Assembly (NCBI GenBank): GCA_030528545.1
Contig: JAUMYR010000005.1
Location: forward strand, 1-59,919
DNA: 59,919 nucleotides
Source: Propionibacteriaceae bacterium
Lineage (GTDB): Bacteria; Actinomycetota; Actinomycetes; Propionibacteriales; Propionibacteriaceae
Reading direction: 5' to 3'
The notes below the pieces were generated by a model. It ran no database searches. It was not told the DNA's origin and saw only the letters and a program-made list of their open reading frames with translations. The position numbers were made by a program, and so were the translations under genes. Below, in pieces: positions 7,122 through 14,555 of the stretch; the first letter of the stretch is position 1; each line of letters begins with the position of its first letter.

Positions 7122-8531
7122 TCAGTGTTCTCCATTCCACTTCGCTGCGGCCAGTCCGGGGTCTTCTTGGATGCGACGCTGGTACCGGGCAGTCTGCTCC
7201 TGGTCGAAGTGCTTCCTGGAAACCGGACGCAGCATCAGGTTCGCTATGAAACCGATAGCCAGGATTGCGGCCATGGTCACCAGAGCGGGATAGTATGCGC
7301 CAGCTTCCAGCGTCCCCGGGCTGCCGCTACGGTCGAGGAAGCCATTGACGATGAGCGGGCCAGCGATGCCAGCAGCCGACCACGAGGTGAGCAGGCGCCC
7401 GTGGATGGCGCCGACCTCAAGAGTGCCGAACTTGTCTTTCAGGTAGGCGGGGATCGTCGCGAAGCCACCCCCATAGAAAGTGATGATGATGAAGGACAGC
7501 AGCACGAACAGGGCGATACTGGTGCTACCGGCGAAGGCCAGCAGCAAGTACATCACGAGTCCACCGCCGAGGTAGAGCACGTACATCACTTTGCGTCCGA
7601 GGGTGTCCGACAGCGTGGACCAGCCGAACCGGCCCGCCATGTTCGCCAGGCTGAGGACGCCGACGAATCCCGCGGCCATGCCGGCGGTGACGCTGCTGGT
7701 GCCATCGGCCCGGAAGAAGTCCTGGATCATCGGGGCTGCCTGTTCCAGGATGCCGATTCCTGCGGTGACATTGCAGAACAGCACGATCCACAGCAGATAG
7801 AACTGGCGTGTGCGGATGGCCCTTGACGTCCGCACCAGCGCGCCATCCATGCCGGGATGGTGGTCGGCGGTCTCGTCGTCCTCGAAACCCGGGGGGATCC
7901 GGATCAGCGCCGCGCCCAAAGCGATCAGCACGCAGTAGATCGCTGCCATGGTGAAGAAGGTGTAGGCCACCGCCTGGCCGGAGGCGAATGCCTTTCCCTG
8001 CGTCATGGCGGGGTCGAAGAATCCCATGAGCATCGTGGTGAAGGGAGCGGCGAAGAGGGCTCCCCCACCGAAGCCCATGATCGCCATGCCCGTGGCTAGT
8101 CCAGGCTTGTCGGGGAACCACTTCATCAGCGTGGACACCGGTGAGATATAGCCGACCCCCAGACCGATCCCGCCGATGAAACCATAACCCAGATAAAGTA
8201 GCCAGAGCTGGTGGGTGAGAATCCCGATTCCTCCGACGACGAAACCGGTGGTCCAGCAGAGCGCCGAGACCACCATGGCCTTGCGTGGCCCGCTGCGTTC
8301 CATCCAGGTGCCGAAGGCCGCCGATGAGATGCCAAGCATCGCGATGGCGATGGAGAAGATGGCCCCGATCGCGGTATAGGGCACGTGGAAGTGCTCGACG
8401 AGCGAGGTCTTGAACACGGATAGGGCATACACCTGGCCGATAGCCAGGTGAACGCAGAGCGCGGCCGGTGGAATCAGCCACTTGCTGTATCCGGCCCGCG
8501 CGACGGTATTCTTCTTTTCGAGGAAGCGCAT
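7122..8531 (-). CDS. OFA-family (oxalate/formate antiporter-like) MFS carrier
   Basis: A 469-residue, 12-helix MFS protein. The N-terminal ALCVHLAIGQVYALSVF helix and the GLGVGYISPVSTLMKWFPDKPGLATG segment are hallmarks of the OFA group, whose members include oxalate:formate exchangers. It lies downstream of a formamidase and an AmiS/UreI-like channel and is followed 2 nt later by a 42-residue single-helix protein. A coherent inference is that it removes formate (or acetate) released by the amidase, but many OFA members carry other monocarboxylates. Start ATG 8531 has GAGAG upstream. A strong stem-loop lies between it and the formamidase gene. Confidence 0.87.
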   Translation of the reverse strand: MRFLEKKNTVARAGYSKWLIPPAALCVHLAIGQVYALSVFKTSLVEHFHVPYTAIGAIFSIAIAMLGISSAAFGTWMERSGPRKAMVVSALCWTTGFVVGGIGILTHQLWLLYLGYGFIGGIGLGVGYISPVSTLMKWFPDKPGLATGMAIMGFGGGALFAAPFTTMLMGFFDPAMTQGKAFASGQAVAYTFFTMAAIYCVLIALGAALIRIPPGFEDDETADHHPGMDGALVRTSRAIRTRQFYLLWIVLFCNVTAGIGILEQAAPMIQDFFRADGTSSVTAGMAAGFVGVLSLANMAGRFGWSTLSDTLGRKVMYVLYLGGGLVMYLLLAFAGSTSIALFVLLSFIIITFYGGGFATIPAYLKDKFGTLEVGAIHGRLLTSWSAAGIAGPLIVNGFLDRSGSPGTLEAGAYYPALVTMAAILAIGFIANLMLRPVSRKHFDQEQTARYQRRIQEDPGLAAAKWNGEH

Positions 8532-8634
8532 TGGTAACTCTCAGGTTCAGATGACTGCCTCAACGGGGCAATCGCGTTGGTTCAGGACTCTGCTTCTGGA
8601 CGACGGGGCAGTTGCCGCTGCCCGTGCCCCAGCG

Positions 8635-8673
8635 TGTGGTGGGCCATCAGCGTCTCGCCGATGGCCCACCACA
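8635..8673 (-). terminator. Strong stem-loop between fmdA and OFA carrier genes
   Basis: A perfect 14-bp inverted repeat (TGTGGTGGGCCATC at 8635-8648 and its complement at 8660-8673) with an 11-nt loop lies in the 206-nt gap between the formamidase and the carrier, both leftward. No U-tract follows on the transcribed strand. It could be an intrinsic terminator of the GC-rich type, a partial terminator lowering carrier expression, or an mRNA-stabilising hairpin. Confidence 0.55.
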
Positions 8674-8737
8674 TCATCTAGGCCTCACGTGTCCCTGGCC
8701 GCGGGTGAGTCATGCCGCGGCGCGCGACACGTCCTGC

Positions 8738-9991
8738 CTAGCGGTTGGCCGCCCGCGGTGCACCGATCCCGGGATTGATCTTGTGCGGTTCTTTAGCGGA
8801 TGGCCGGATGTCGAACTCGAACATCGCGGTCGGCAAGTACACCGTCGAGCACGAGTTGGGGATGTCCACGACCCCGGAGAGACGGCCTTCGATCGGTGCC
8901 GAACCGAGCAACAGATAGGCCTGTTCTGGGGAGTAGCCGAACTTGGTGAGGTAATCGATCGCGTGGAGGCACGCGCGCTGATAGGACAGGTGGGAGTCCA
9001 GGTACTTCTGTTCACCGTCCAGCGTCACACTGGTCCCGGAGAAGGCCAGCCACTCGCTGTAATGAGGATCGGTGATACCGGGCATGAAGATCGCGTTCTC
9101 CTTCACGCCGTACTTCTCCATGCCGTCCTTGATCACATCGACGCGCAGATCCAGGTAGCCGCCCATCTCGATGGCGCCACAGAAGGTGATCTCGCCGTCA
9201 CCCTGGCTGAAGTGCAGATCGCCGAACGAGAGTTTCGCTCCTTTCACGAACACCGGATAGAACACCCGGGTTCCTGCCGTGAAGTTCTTGATGTCCTGGT
9301 TACCGCCGTTTTCCCGAGGGGGAGCGGTGCGTGCGGCTTCCTTACGCACCCGGTCGTATTCGGCGCCGGTCAGCGATCCCAGGATGGCCGAATCCGGCTG
9401 TGGCGGCAGGGCCAACGGTGGAACCCGGTCTGGATCGGTCGCGATCAGCGCGGCCTCGCGGGTGTTCCAGGTGTTGAGCAGTTCCTTCGACGGGGCGGTC
9501 CCCATGAGGCCGGGGTGCACCATGCCCACATAGCGGACTTCAGGGACGTGGCGGGAGGTCGCATAACCGCCTTCGAAGTCCCACACCGCCTTGTAGGCGT
9601 CCGGGAACAGGTCGGTGAGGAAACCGCCGCCATTGTTCTTCGAGAAGATACCGGTATAGCCCCATCCCTGCCCGGCGAGCGGGCCGGTCTCCTGCGGGAT
9701 CGGGCCGACATCGAGGATGTCAACGACGAGGAGATCGCCGGGTTCGGCGCCCTCGACGTAGAAGGGACCGCTCAGCGTGTGGACGCTGTTCAACGGGGCG
9801 TTGAGAATGTCTTCGGCAGAGTCATCGTTCTGCATCCAGCCGTCGAACCATTCGCGAACGTCGGCGCGGAACACATCTCCGGGCCTCAGCGTGACGGCAG
9901 CCGGGATGTCCGGGTGCCAGCGGTTGTGGCCAACGATTTTCTGCTCAGTGAACTTCTTCGTTGAATCCAATGGGAACAGATTCTCAGGCAT
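8738..9991 (-). CDS. fmdA: Formamidase (acetamidase/formamidase family)
   Basis: A 417-residue cytosolic amidase matching FmdA of methylotrophs, which hydrolyses formamide to formate and ammonia. Family stretches are present: the N-terminal HNRWHPDIPA and LRPGDVFRADVREWFDGWM, the DLLVVDILDVGPIP segment, GYTGIFSKNNGGGFLTD, VKGAKLSFGDLHFSQGDGEITFCGAIEMGGY, and PNSCSTVYLPTAMFEFDI near the C-terminus. Length is normal for the family. Start ATG 9991 has a GGAG site 8 nt upstream. It sits between an AmiS/UreI-like amide channel and an OFA carrier, with FmdB further upstream, so the operon as a whole looks devoted to short-chain amide use as a nitrogen source. Preference for formamide over acetamide is inferred from FmdA likeness. 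Confidence 0.9.
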   Translation of the reverse strand: MPENLFPLDSTKKFTEQKIVGHNRWHPDIPAAVTLRPGDVFRADVREWFDGWMQNDDSAEDILNAPLNSVHTLSGPFYVEGAEPGDLLVVDILDVGPIPQETGPLAGQGWGYTGIFSKNNGGGFLTDLFPDAYKAVWDFEGGYATSRHVPEVRYVGMVHPGLMGTAPSKELLNTWNTREAALIATDPDRVPPLALPPQPDSAILGSLTGAEYDRVRKEAARTAPPRENGGNQDIKNFTAGTRVFYPVFVKGAKLSFGDLHFSQGDGEITFCGAIEMGGYLDLRVDVIKDGMEKYGVKENAIFMPGITDPHYSEWLAFSGTSVTLDGEQKYLDSHLSYQRACLHAIDYLTKFGYSPEQAYLLLGSAPIEGRLSGVVDIPNSCSTVYLPTAMFEFDIRPSAKEPHKINPGIGAPRAANR

Positions 9992-10025
9992 GTGAGGTCT
10001 CCTCTCTCATGTTTGTGTCCCGCCG

Positions 10026-10634
10026 CTACCGCGCGACGGATACGTGCCTGGTGATGGTTTGCTTGAGGATGATCGCCGCGATGACGAAAACGGCTGCCTC
10101 GGCGATGCCGAGCCACAGCGACGGGACGGACTGCCAGAGGCCGGCGAGCATCAGGACCGCGGGAATCGCAGCAGTGATCCAGCCCTGGACCGCGGCGACG
10201 CCTCCGGTGAACCAGGTCAGCTCCGATCGTTCACGGCCGAGCACGAGGTAGAACAGGTACCAGAGGAAGGACCATTGCAACCAGATCACGAAGAAGGCGT
10301 AGTCGCTGTATCGCACGAGATTGATCACCGCGAAGAAGATCGCGATGATGGCGACGAACAGCGAGTAGTAGCCGAGCCCGGTGCCGTCATGCCCCCAGGT
10401 GTTATTCATCGCGACATAGAGATAGGTGAAGCCAAACAGGTACAGCCCGCTCGCCCCAATGATCTGATCGGCGTTACCATCGGCGGTGAAGATCAGGTAG
10501 GTCGGTGTGACCACTTGGAGGAATCCCACGAACCAGTTGAGCGGCGTCGCCCCGGTACCCTTCACGCGGCCCATTAGGGCGAGCCCGTTGATAAACAGAA
10601 TGGCGCCGACGTAGAGCAGTCCTACGGTTCCCAC
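10026..10634 (-). CDS. amiS: AmiS/UreI-family amide or urea channel
   Basis: A 202-residue membrane protein with six or seven helices. The opening MGTVGLLYVGAILFINGLALMG and the GLYLFGFTYLYVAMNN and WLQWSFLWYLFYLVLG segments are typical of the AmiS/UreI family, which passes short amides or urea. The initiating GTG 10634 is supported by a perfect AAGGAGG site 7 nt upstream. It lies upstream of the formamidase on the same strand, so formamide or acetamide is the likely cargo. No urease genes are present here, which argues against a urea role. Confidence 0.88.
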   Translation of the reverse strand: MGTVGLLYVGAILFINGLALMGRVKGTGATPLNWFVGFLQVVTPTYLIFTADGNADQIIGASGLYLFGFTYLYVAMNNTWGHDGTGLGYYSLFVAIIAIFFAVINLVRYSDYAFFVIWLQWSFLWYLFYLVLGRERSELTWFTGGVAAVQGWITAAIPAVLMLAGLWQSVPSLWLGIAEAAVFVIAAIILKQTITRHVSVAR

Positions 10635-10691
10635 GTTATGACCTCCTTAGATGTGACGGGATCGGCGGATGCCGTTTTCCGAGGCGGAGCC

Positions 10692-10979
10692 TCATGGCCG
10701 GGGAAGCTTCCTGGCCAGGGGATTGTGAGTGACCCGATTCCTAAGGGGCCGGGCTGAGGGCGGCAGTGAGGTCACCACAGGAGGGTGGTCGCTGGTCTCT
10801 TTCGTGGCATCAAGCAGCCGCCGTGCGGTTTGGTCTCCGAGGTTGAGACTGGGGCATTGCAGCACGCGCCAGGACTCGCTCTGGCAGGTATTGCATTTCC
10901 TTGTTGGAGTGAGAGATTTCATGGAAATGAAAACGTCAAAATCTCCGTGTTCTGGGCATCTAAAACGATAAGTGGGCAT
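10692..10979 (-). CDS. fmdB: FmdB-family zinc ribbon protein
   Basis: A 95-residue protein starting MPTYRFRCPEHG. One metal half-site is C-x2-H (Cys8 and His11) in place of the usual C-x2-C, and the other is C-x2-C (Cys29, Cys32 in KCNTC). FmdB proteins accompany amidase operons and are proposed regulators or accessory factors. The C-terminal half is basic and low in complexity. ATG 10979 is chosen because AGGAG lies just upstream; a longer reading to 11093 would translate the promoter region. It is the first gene of the leftward amide unit. The His replacement should still bind Zn. Confidence 0.75.
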   Translation of the reverse strand: MPTYRFRCPEHGDFDVFISMKSLTPTRKCNTCQSESWRVLQCPSLNLGDQTARRLLDATKETSDHPPVVTSLPPSARPLRNRVTHNPLARKLPRP

Positions 10980-11057
10980 AGTCGCTCCTAGAAAAGCGAT
11001 TCTTCGATGAATTGCGTTCCTTTGATGGGAGCCTAGCAAGCTGGGTGGAGGATCGGT

Positions 11058-11075
11058 ATGGGTGCTAACACCCAT
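11058..11075. promoter_or_regulatory. 18-bp near-palindrome upstream of amide operon
   Basis: ATGGGTG-CTAA-CACCCAT has perfect 7-bp arms and a 4-nt centre. It sits in the divergent region between fmdB (start 10979) and the orphan response-regulator gene. Such symmetry suits a dimeric regulator; the neighbouring NarL-type protein is a natural candidate. There is no direct evidence of binding. Confidence 0.45.
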
Positions 11076-11155
11076 CTTTTGAGTCACCGGCATCGTTGCC
11101 GTCGGATATGATCTCAGATGCTACGCCGGGCCGGGGGCTTTTGAAGGGAGTGACG

Positions 11156-11251
11156 ATGCTGTCATTGGTAACACTCATGCGGAACTGCTGTGTTGAACCG
11201 GAGGCATGCTACGCCCAGCGGCCGGTGTGGCGCTATTCGGGCGGGGGGTAG
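11156..11251 (+). CDS. Possible 31-residue leader ORF before response regulator
   Basis: ATG 11156 follows a good ribosome site (AAGGGAG, 7 nt upstream). The frame stops at TAG 11249-11251, two bases before ATG 11254 of the regulator frame. The peptide is MLSLVTLMRNCC... with three Cys. It could couple translation into the regulator or act as a leader peptide; it may also be chance. Confidence 0.25.
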   Translation: MLSLVTLMRNCCVEPEACYAQRPVWRYSGGG

Positions 11252-11253
11252 CC

Positions 11254-11994
11254 ATGCGTGGTGACCTCCCGGTCCGGGCTGTACAGTCGGTGGCGGTCTG
11301 TGGTTCCTCCCGGTGCCGGTCCAGAGGAGATGGGCTGAGCTCGCGGGCCGCGCGCATCCTGCTCGCTGACGATCACACCCTGGTCAGGGAAGGAGTTCGG
11401 GCGATCATCAACGATTCGCCGGACCTGCGGGTCGTGGCCGAGGCTGGAAACGGGCTGGAGGCGTTGGAACTGCTGAGCCAAGAGACGATAGATCTCGTCA
11501 TCCTGGACGTCGTGATGCCACATATGAGTGGAATTGAAGTGGCTCAGGAGCTTCGCCGGAGAGGTTCTTCGATTCCCTTTGTGATGATGTCGGCCGCCGC
11601 GAGTGAAGCCTTTTTATTTGATGCCCTTAGATTGGGTGCTACGGCCTATATTCATAAGTCTATGACTAGCGTTGAGCTGCTGACGGGATGCCGAAAGGCG
11701 TTGGTGTGCCGCCCGGCGAAAGCCGACGCCCAGGCCGTGACCAGACTGGTTCGTGACTATCTGGCCGAAACCGTTGAGCCCGCCCCGATCGTTGATTCTG
11801 TGCTGACTCGCAGAGAGCAGCAGATCGTGAAACTAATTGCCGAGGGGTATTCGGGCAGGGAGATAGCGAATCTGCTCTATCTGAGCCCCAAAACGGTGGA
11901 GCGGCATCGCTCGAATGTGCTGGAGAAACTGGGCATGAGAGATCGGGTCGATCTCACGCGTTTCGCGATCCGAATGGGTCTCATCGAGCCCTGA
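11254..11994 (+). CDS. Orphan NarL/FixJ-type response regulator
   Basis: A two-domain regulator of up to 246 residues. The receiver domain begins ARILLADDHTLVREG with the acidic pair and has the phospho-acceptor Asp in LVILDVVMPHMSG, then a conserved Lys in YIHKSMT. The C-terminal LuxR-type helix-turn-helix reads LTRREQQIVKLIAEGYSGREIANLLYLSP followed by KTVERHRSNVLEKLGM. No sensor kinase is adjacent. The start is uncertain: ATG 11254 gives a ~27-residue extra N-terminus; CTG 11335 has AGAGGAGA four bases upstream and would give the usual receiver start. It is divergent from the amide operon and may control it. Its codons around 11560-11680 look more AT-rich than flanking genes. Confidence 0.82.
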   Translation: MRGDLPVRAVQSVAVCGSSRCRSRGDGLSSRAARILLADDHTLVREGVRAIINDSPDLRVVAEAGNGLEALELLSQETIDLVILDVVMPHMSGIEVAQELRRRGSSIPFVMMSAAASEAFLFDALRLGATAYIHKSMTSVELLTGCRKALVCRPAKADAQAVTRLVRDYLAETVEPAPIVDSVLTRREQQIVKLIAEGYSGREIANLLYLSPKTVERHRSNVLEKLGMRDRVDLTRFAIRMGLIEP

Positions 11995-12013
11995 GTGTCG
12001 TCGCCGTGAGCGG

Positions 12014-12505
12014 TCAGACGGTGCGTTCGAGTGCGGGGGTGTGGTTCCTTGAAAAACGCCGCAGTGCCTCGGCCTGCTCCTGGCTGAGACTGGGGACGGC
12101 CCCAGGCTGGGGCGGGAAGACCTGGTAGCTGCCCCACTCCGGGCGCGGCGATGCCTGCGGGGGGATCAGGTAAACAGCCTCGATCTCCCAGCGGGCGGGC
12201 GAATCCTGGACGGGCTGGGGGCTCCCGAGGTGCCGGGCGGAAAAGATCAGCCAGTGAGTCTGGCGCTCAGGGGTGAGCATGGCGAGCGCCTCGCCCTCGT
12301 CGGCCACCCATGCGGTCCGGGTGGTCTGCCCGCTTGGCCAGCACGCCACGTGATCGCTGAAGACCAGGCCAAAGATCTCGCTGGCGAGCCATTCCGCGGT
12401 CTCCTGGGGATCCAGCCCGGTGCCGGTAAGGCGCTCGATCTGGCGGTCGAGGCTGTTGCGTTGTCTGAGGATGCTTCCCAGCTTCTGGAGGATGCTCGTG
12501 CGCAC
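12014..12505 (-). CDS. Hypothetical protein, 163 aa
   Basis: I do not recognise a family. The protein begins MRTSILQKLGSILRQRNSLDRQIERL (a short amphipathic, possibly coiled helix) and continues as a mixed alpha/beta domain with aromatic and Pro-rich stretches (ACWPSGQTTRTAW, WEIEAVYLIPPQASPRPEWGSYQVF). No signal peptide or membrane helix. GTG 12505 is the start. It ends 19 nt from the convergent response regulator. Codon use looks native. The 209-nt gap between it and the TetR gene shows nothing recognisable. Confidence 0.55.
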   Translation of the reverse strand: MRTSILQKLGSILRQRNSLDRQIERLTGTGLDPQETAEWLASEIFGLVFSDHVACWPSGQTTRTAWVADEGEALAMLTPERQTHWLIFSARHLGSPQPVQDSPARWEIEAVYLIPPQASPRPEWGSYQVFPPQPGAVPSLSQEQAEALRRFSRNHTPALERTV

Positions 12506-12714
12506 CCTGTCACGTTAGCCCAGGCTGGCGACCGAGGCCATGGGTGTTGACTCCCAATTCTTCTTCGATGAGCACGGCTGGCTCCGGGTGGTGCCCGAAG
12601 GGTCGAGTCCGCCGCTTGCCTGGCGCGGCCTCGGCCGCGAGGGAGGCCTGAAGCCGCGGGCTGAGGCCGTGCGTGCGAATGCCTCGCGGGGATGGCCGCT
12701 CAAGGTGAGGCCCG

Positions 12715-13386
12715 TCAGGACCGGCCGCGGGATTTGGGTGCGCTTGGCTCTGGCTCGGCTCGGTCTGGGACTGACGAGCTGGCCGGCGGGTGGCCGGGAG
12801 AGGTTTGGCCTGCTTCGCCCGGGGTCAGGCCCTGGCTGGCGGCCGCCTGGACTCCGGCGAGCAGCAGCGCGACGCCGCCTTCCAGTAGCTCCCTTGAATC
12901 GCTAGGCACGCCCTGGTCGCGGACCCCCAGTTCCGCCAGGTGTGCCGCCTGCTCCTCGTCAAAGGTGTGTCCGAGGACGAGGTGGAGAACCCCAGATGCG
13001 GCTGCTCGCGCGCTCCGTGGCGGGACCCCCGACGCGGCTAACCACCGCTCGATGTCGCGCCCGGGGGACTCTTCCCAGGTCCTGAGCGCGAGGACCCCGC
13101 TGACGAGTTCCGCGGCGCTGCGGTGGGCGCGGAGCAGGTCGTGCAGGCGCAGCGCCCAGGCCCGAACGCCGGTCCGCCAGTCGCCGCTGGGGCAGGCCGG
13201 GAGTTCCCGCAAGATCTCGTCGGCGATGGCCGCCAGGAGAGTCTGCTTATTGGAGAAGTGCCAATACAGCGCTCCGGGCTGGACACCGAGGGTGGAGGCG
13301 AGCCGTCTCATGGTGAGATCGGCGAGGCCGTAGGTGTTCAAGATCTCCATGGCTGCTCGCAGCACATCGCCTCGCCTCAAGCTCAT
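12715..13386 (-). CDS. bioQ: TetR-family repressor, probable biotin regulator BioQ
   Basis: A 223-residue TetR protein. The N-terminal helix-turn-helix is clear: LRAAMEILNTYGLADLTMRRLA then LGVQPGALYWHFSNKQTLL. The ligand domain is rich in Ala and Leu, with a Pro/Ser-rich C-terminal tail. It is divergent from bioB, with a perfect TTGAAC-N3-GTTCAA palindrome between them; a near copy precedes bioY. This matches BioQ, the TetR-type biotin repressor of corynebacteria. ATG 13386 is preferred over the longer reading to 13422, which would run through the operator. TAGGAT lies 8 nt before this ATG with no ribosome site, suggesting a leaderless transcript and autorepression. Gene name is inference from context and operator. 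Confidence 0.78.
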   Translation of the reverse strand: MSLRRGDVLRAAMEILNTYGLADLTMRRLASTLGVQPGALYWHFSNKQTLLAAIADEILRELPACPSGDWRTGVRAWALRLHDLLRAHRSAAELVSGVLALRTWEESPGRDIERWLAASGVPPRSARAAASGVLHLVLGHTFDEEQAAHLAELGVRDQGVPSDSRELLEGGVALLLAGVQAAASQGLTPGEAGQTSPGHPPASSSVPDRAEPEPSAPKSRGRS

Positions 13387-13394
13387 GGCCAGAC

Positions 13395-13422
13395 ATCCTA
13401 TGCTAACTTGAACGGTGTTCAA
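13395..13422. promoter_or_regulatory. BioQ operator and back-to-back bioQ/bioB promoters
   Basis: TTGAACGGTGTTCAA (13408-13422) is a perfect inverted repeat, fitting TGAAC-N3-GTTNA. The bioB -10 is TATGCT (13399-13404); on the other strand TAGGAT (complement of 13395-13400) serves bioQ. Both -10 boxes overlap, and the palindrome covers the bioB start point and the region upstream of the bioQ -10, so one bound dimer could silence both genes. Confidence 0.75.
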
Positions 13423-13440
13423 TGATGAGGAGTGTGTCGC

Positions 13441-14493
13441 ATGAACCTACTGTCCATGGCCGATCGCGTGATCGCTGGGGAGGCCCTGTCCCGTCACGAG
13501 GCGCTCGCCGTGCTGCGGCTGCCCGACGCCGCGACCTATGAGCTGATCGCGGCCGCGGGCAAGGTGAGAAGGCATTTCTTCGGCACCGGAGTACGGGTCA
13601 ACTACCTCGTCAGCCTCAAAACGGGGCTGTGCCCCGAGGATTGCTCCTATTGCAGTCAGCGTCTGGGGTCGGCGGCCGATGTCTTGAGGTACGCCTGGCT
13701 GTCCACGCCGGAGGCCCTCGCGGCCGCGAAGGCGGGGATCGGCGCCGGGGCCAAGAGGGTGTGCCTGGTCGCGAGCGGACGCGGCCCGTCCAGCAGGGAC
13801 ATCGACCGAGTCGCCGACATCATCGGCAAGCTCAAAGCCGAGCATCCCGACGTTGAGGTCTGCGCCTGCCTCGGCATCCTCAAGGATGGCCAGGCCGAGC
13901 GGCTGGCCGCGGCCGGTGCGGACGCTTACAACCACAATCTCAATACGGCCGAGAGCCATTACGCCAAGGTTTGCACCACCCACGGCTACGCAGACCGCCG
14001 TGACACGGTGCAACACGCCAGGGAACACGGGATGAGCGCCTGTTCCGGGCTGATCGCCGGGATGGGGGAGAGCCCGGAACAACTGGTCGAGGTCACCTTC
14101 GCCCTGCGAGAGCTCGGGGTGGACTCGGTCCCGGTCAACTTCCTTCTCCCATTCGACGGAACGCCTTTGGCCGGTCACGCGGACCTCAGCCCTCAGCAGT
14201 GCCTGCGCATCCTCGCGATGGTGCGTCTGGTGCACCCCGACGCCGACGTGCGGGTCTCGGCCGGTCGGGAACAGCACCTGCGTAGCCTTCAGCCGCTGGC
14301 GCTGGAGATATGCAATTCGCTCTTCCTCGGCGACTATCTGACCAGCGAGGGCCAGGCGGGGCAGGCCGACCTTGACATGATCGCCGACTGTGGCTTCACG
14401 GTGCTGGGCAGTGACCGGGAGGTCTCCAGCCCCCAGCCGAAACCGATCCCCCGCCGCCGCGGGGCCGGTACCGGGGCAGTAGCCAACGCTTGA
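13441..14493 (+). CDS. bioB: Biotin synthase
   Basis: A 350-residue radical SAM enzyme inserting sulfur into dethiobiotin. The CxxxCxxC cluster motif is CPEDCSYC (Cys64, Cys68, Cys71 from the chosen start). Other family marks are [12 protein letters not shown], with the conserved Asn-His-Asn, [14 protein letters not shown], and SAGRE with the auxiliary-cluster Arg. ATG 13441 is preferred because AGGAG lies at 13427-13431; a GTG nine bases earlier (13432) would sit on the ribosome site. No other biotin synthesis gene is in the window, so dethiobiotin may be made elsewhere or imported. Regulated with bioYMN through BioQ-type sites. Confidence 0.93.
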   Translation: MNLLSMADRVIAGEALSRHEALAVLRLPDAATYELIAAAGKVRRHFFGTGVRVNYLVSLKTGLCPEDCSYCSQRLGSAADVLRYAWLSTPEALAAAKAGIGAGAKRVCLVASGRGPSSRDIDRVADIIGKLKAEHPDVEVCACLGILKDGQAERLAAAGADAYNHNLNTAESHYAKVCTTHGYADRRDTVQHAREHGMSACSGLIAGMGESPEQLVEVTFALRELGVDSVPVNFLLPFDGTPLAGHADLSPQQCLRILAMVRLVHPDADVRVSAGREQHLRSLQPLALEICNSLFLGDYLTSEGQAGQADLDMIADCGFTVLGSDREVSSPQPKPIPRRRGAGTGAVANA

Positions 14494-14501
14494 GCGGCAT
14501 G

Positions 14502-14513
14502 ACTCCCGGGAGT
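14502..14513. promoter_or_regulatory. 12-bp palindrome after bioB
   Basis: ACTCCCGGGAGT is a perfect inverted repeat 8 nt after the bioB stop and 43 nt before the lipoprotein start. It may be an operator or a very short hairpin; no family is suggested. Confidence 0.25.
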
Positions 14514-14555
14514 TGACCCCACGAACCCTACGATGGGTTCCGGGAGGGAAATCAG

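Noticed and set aside
11058..11075. CIRCE element
   Set aside because: CIRCE has TTAGCACTC-N9-GAGTGCTAA; here the halves differ, face the other way and have a 4-nt centre.
12540..12905. Possible plus-strand gene of 121 codons
   Set aside because: It overlaps the TetR gene, has no clear ribosome site and turns into Gly/Arg-rich shadow sequence.
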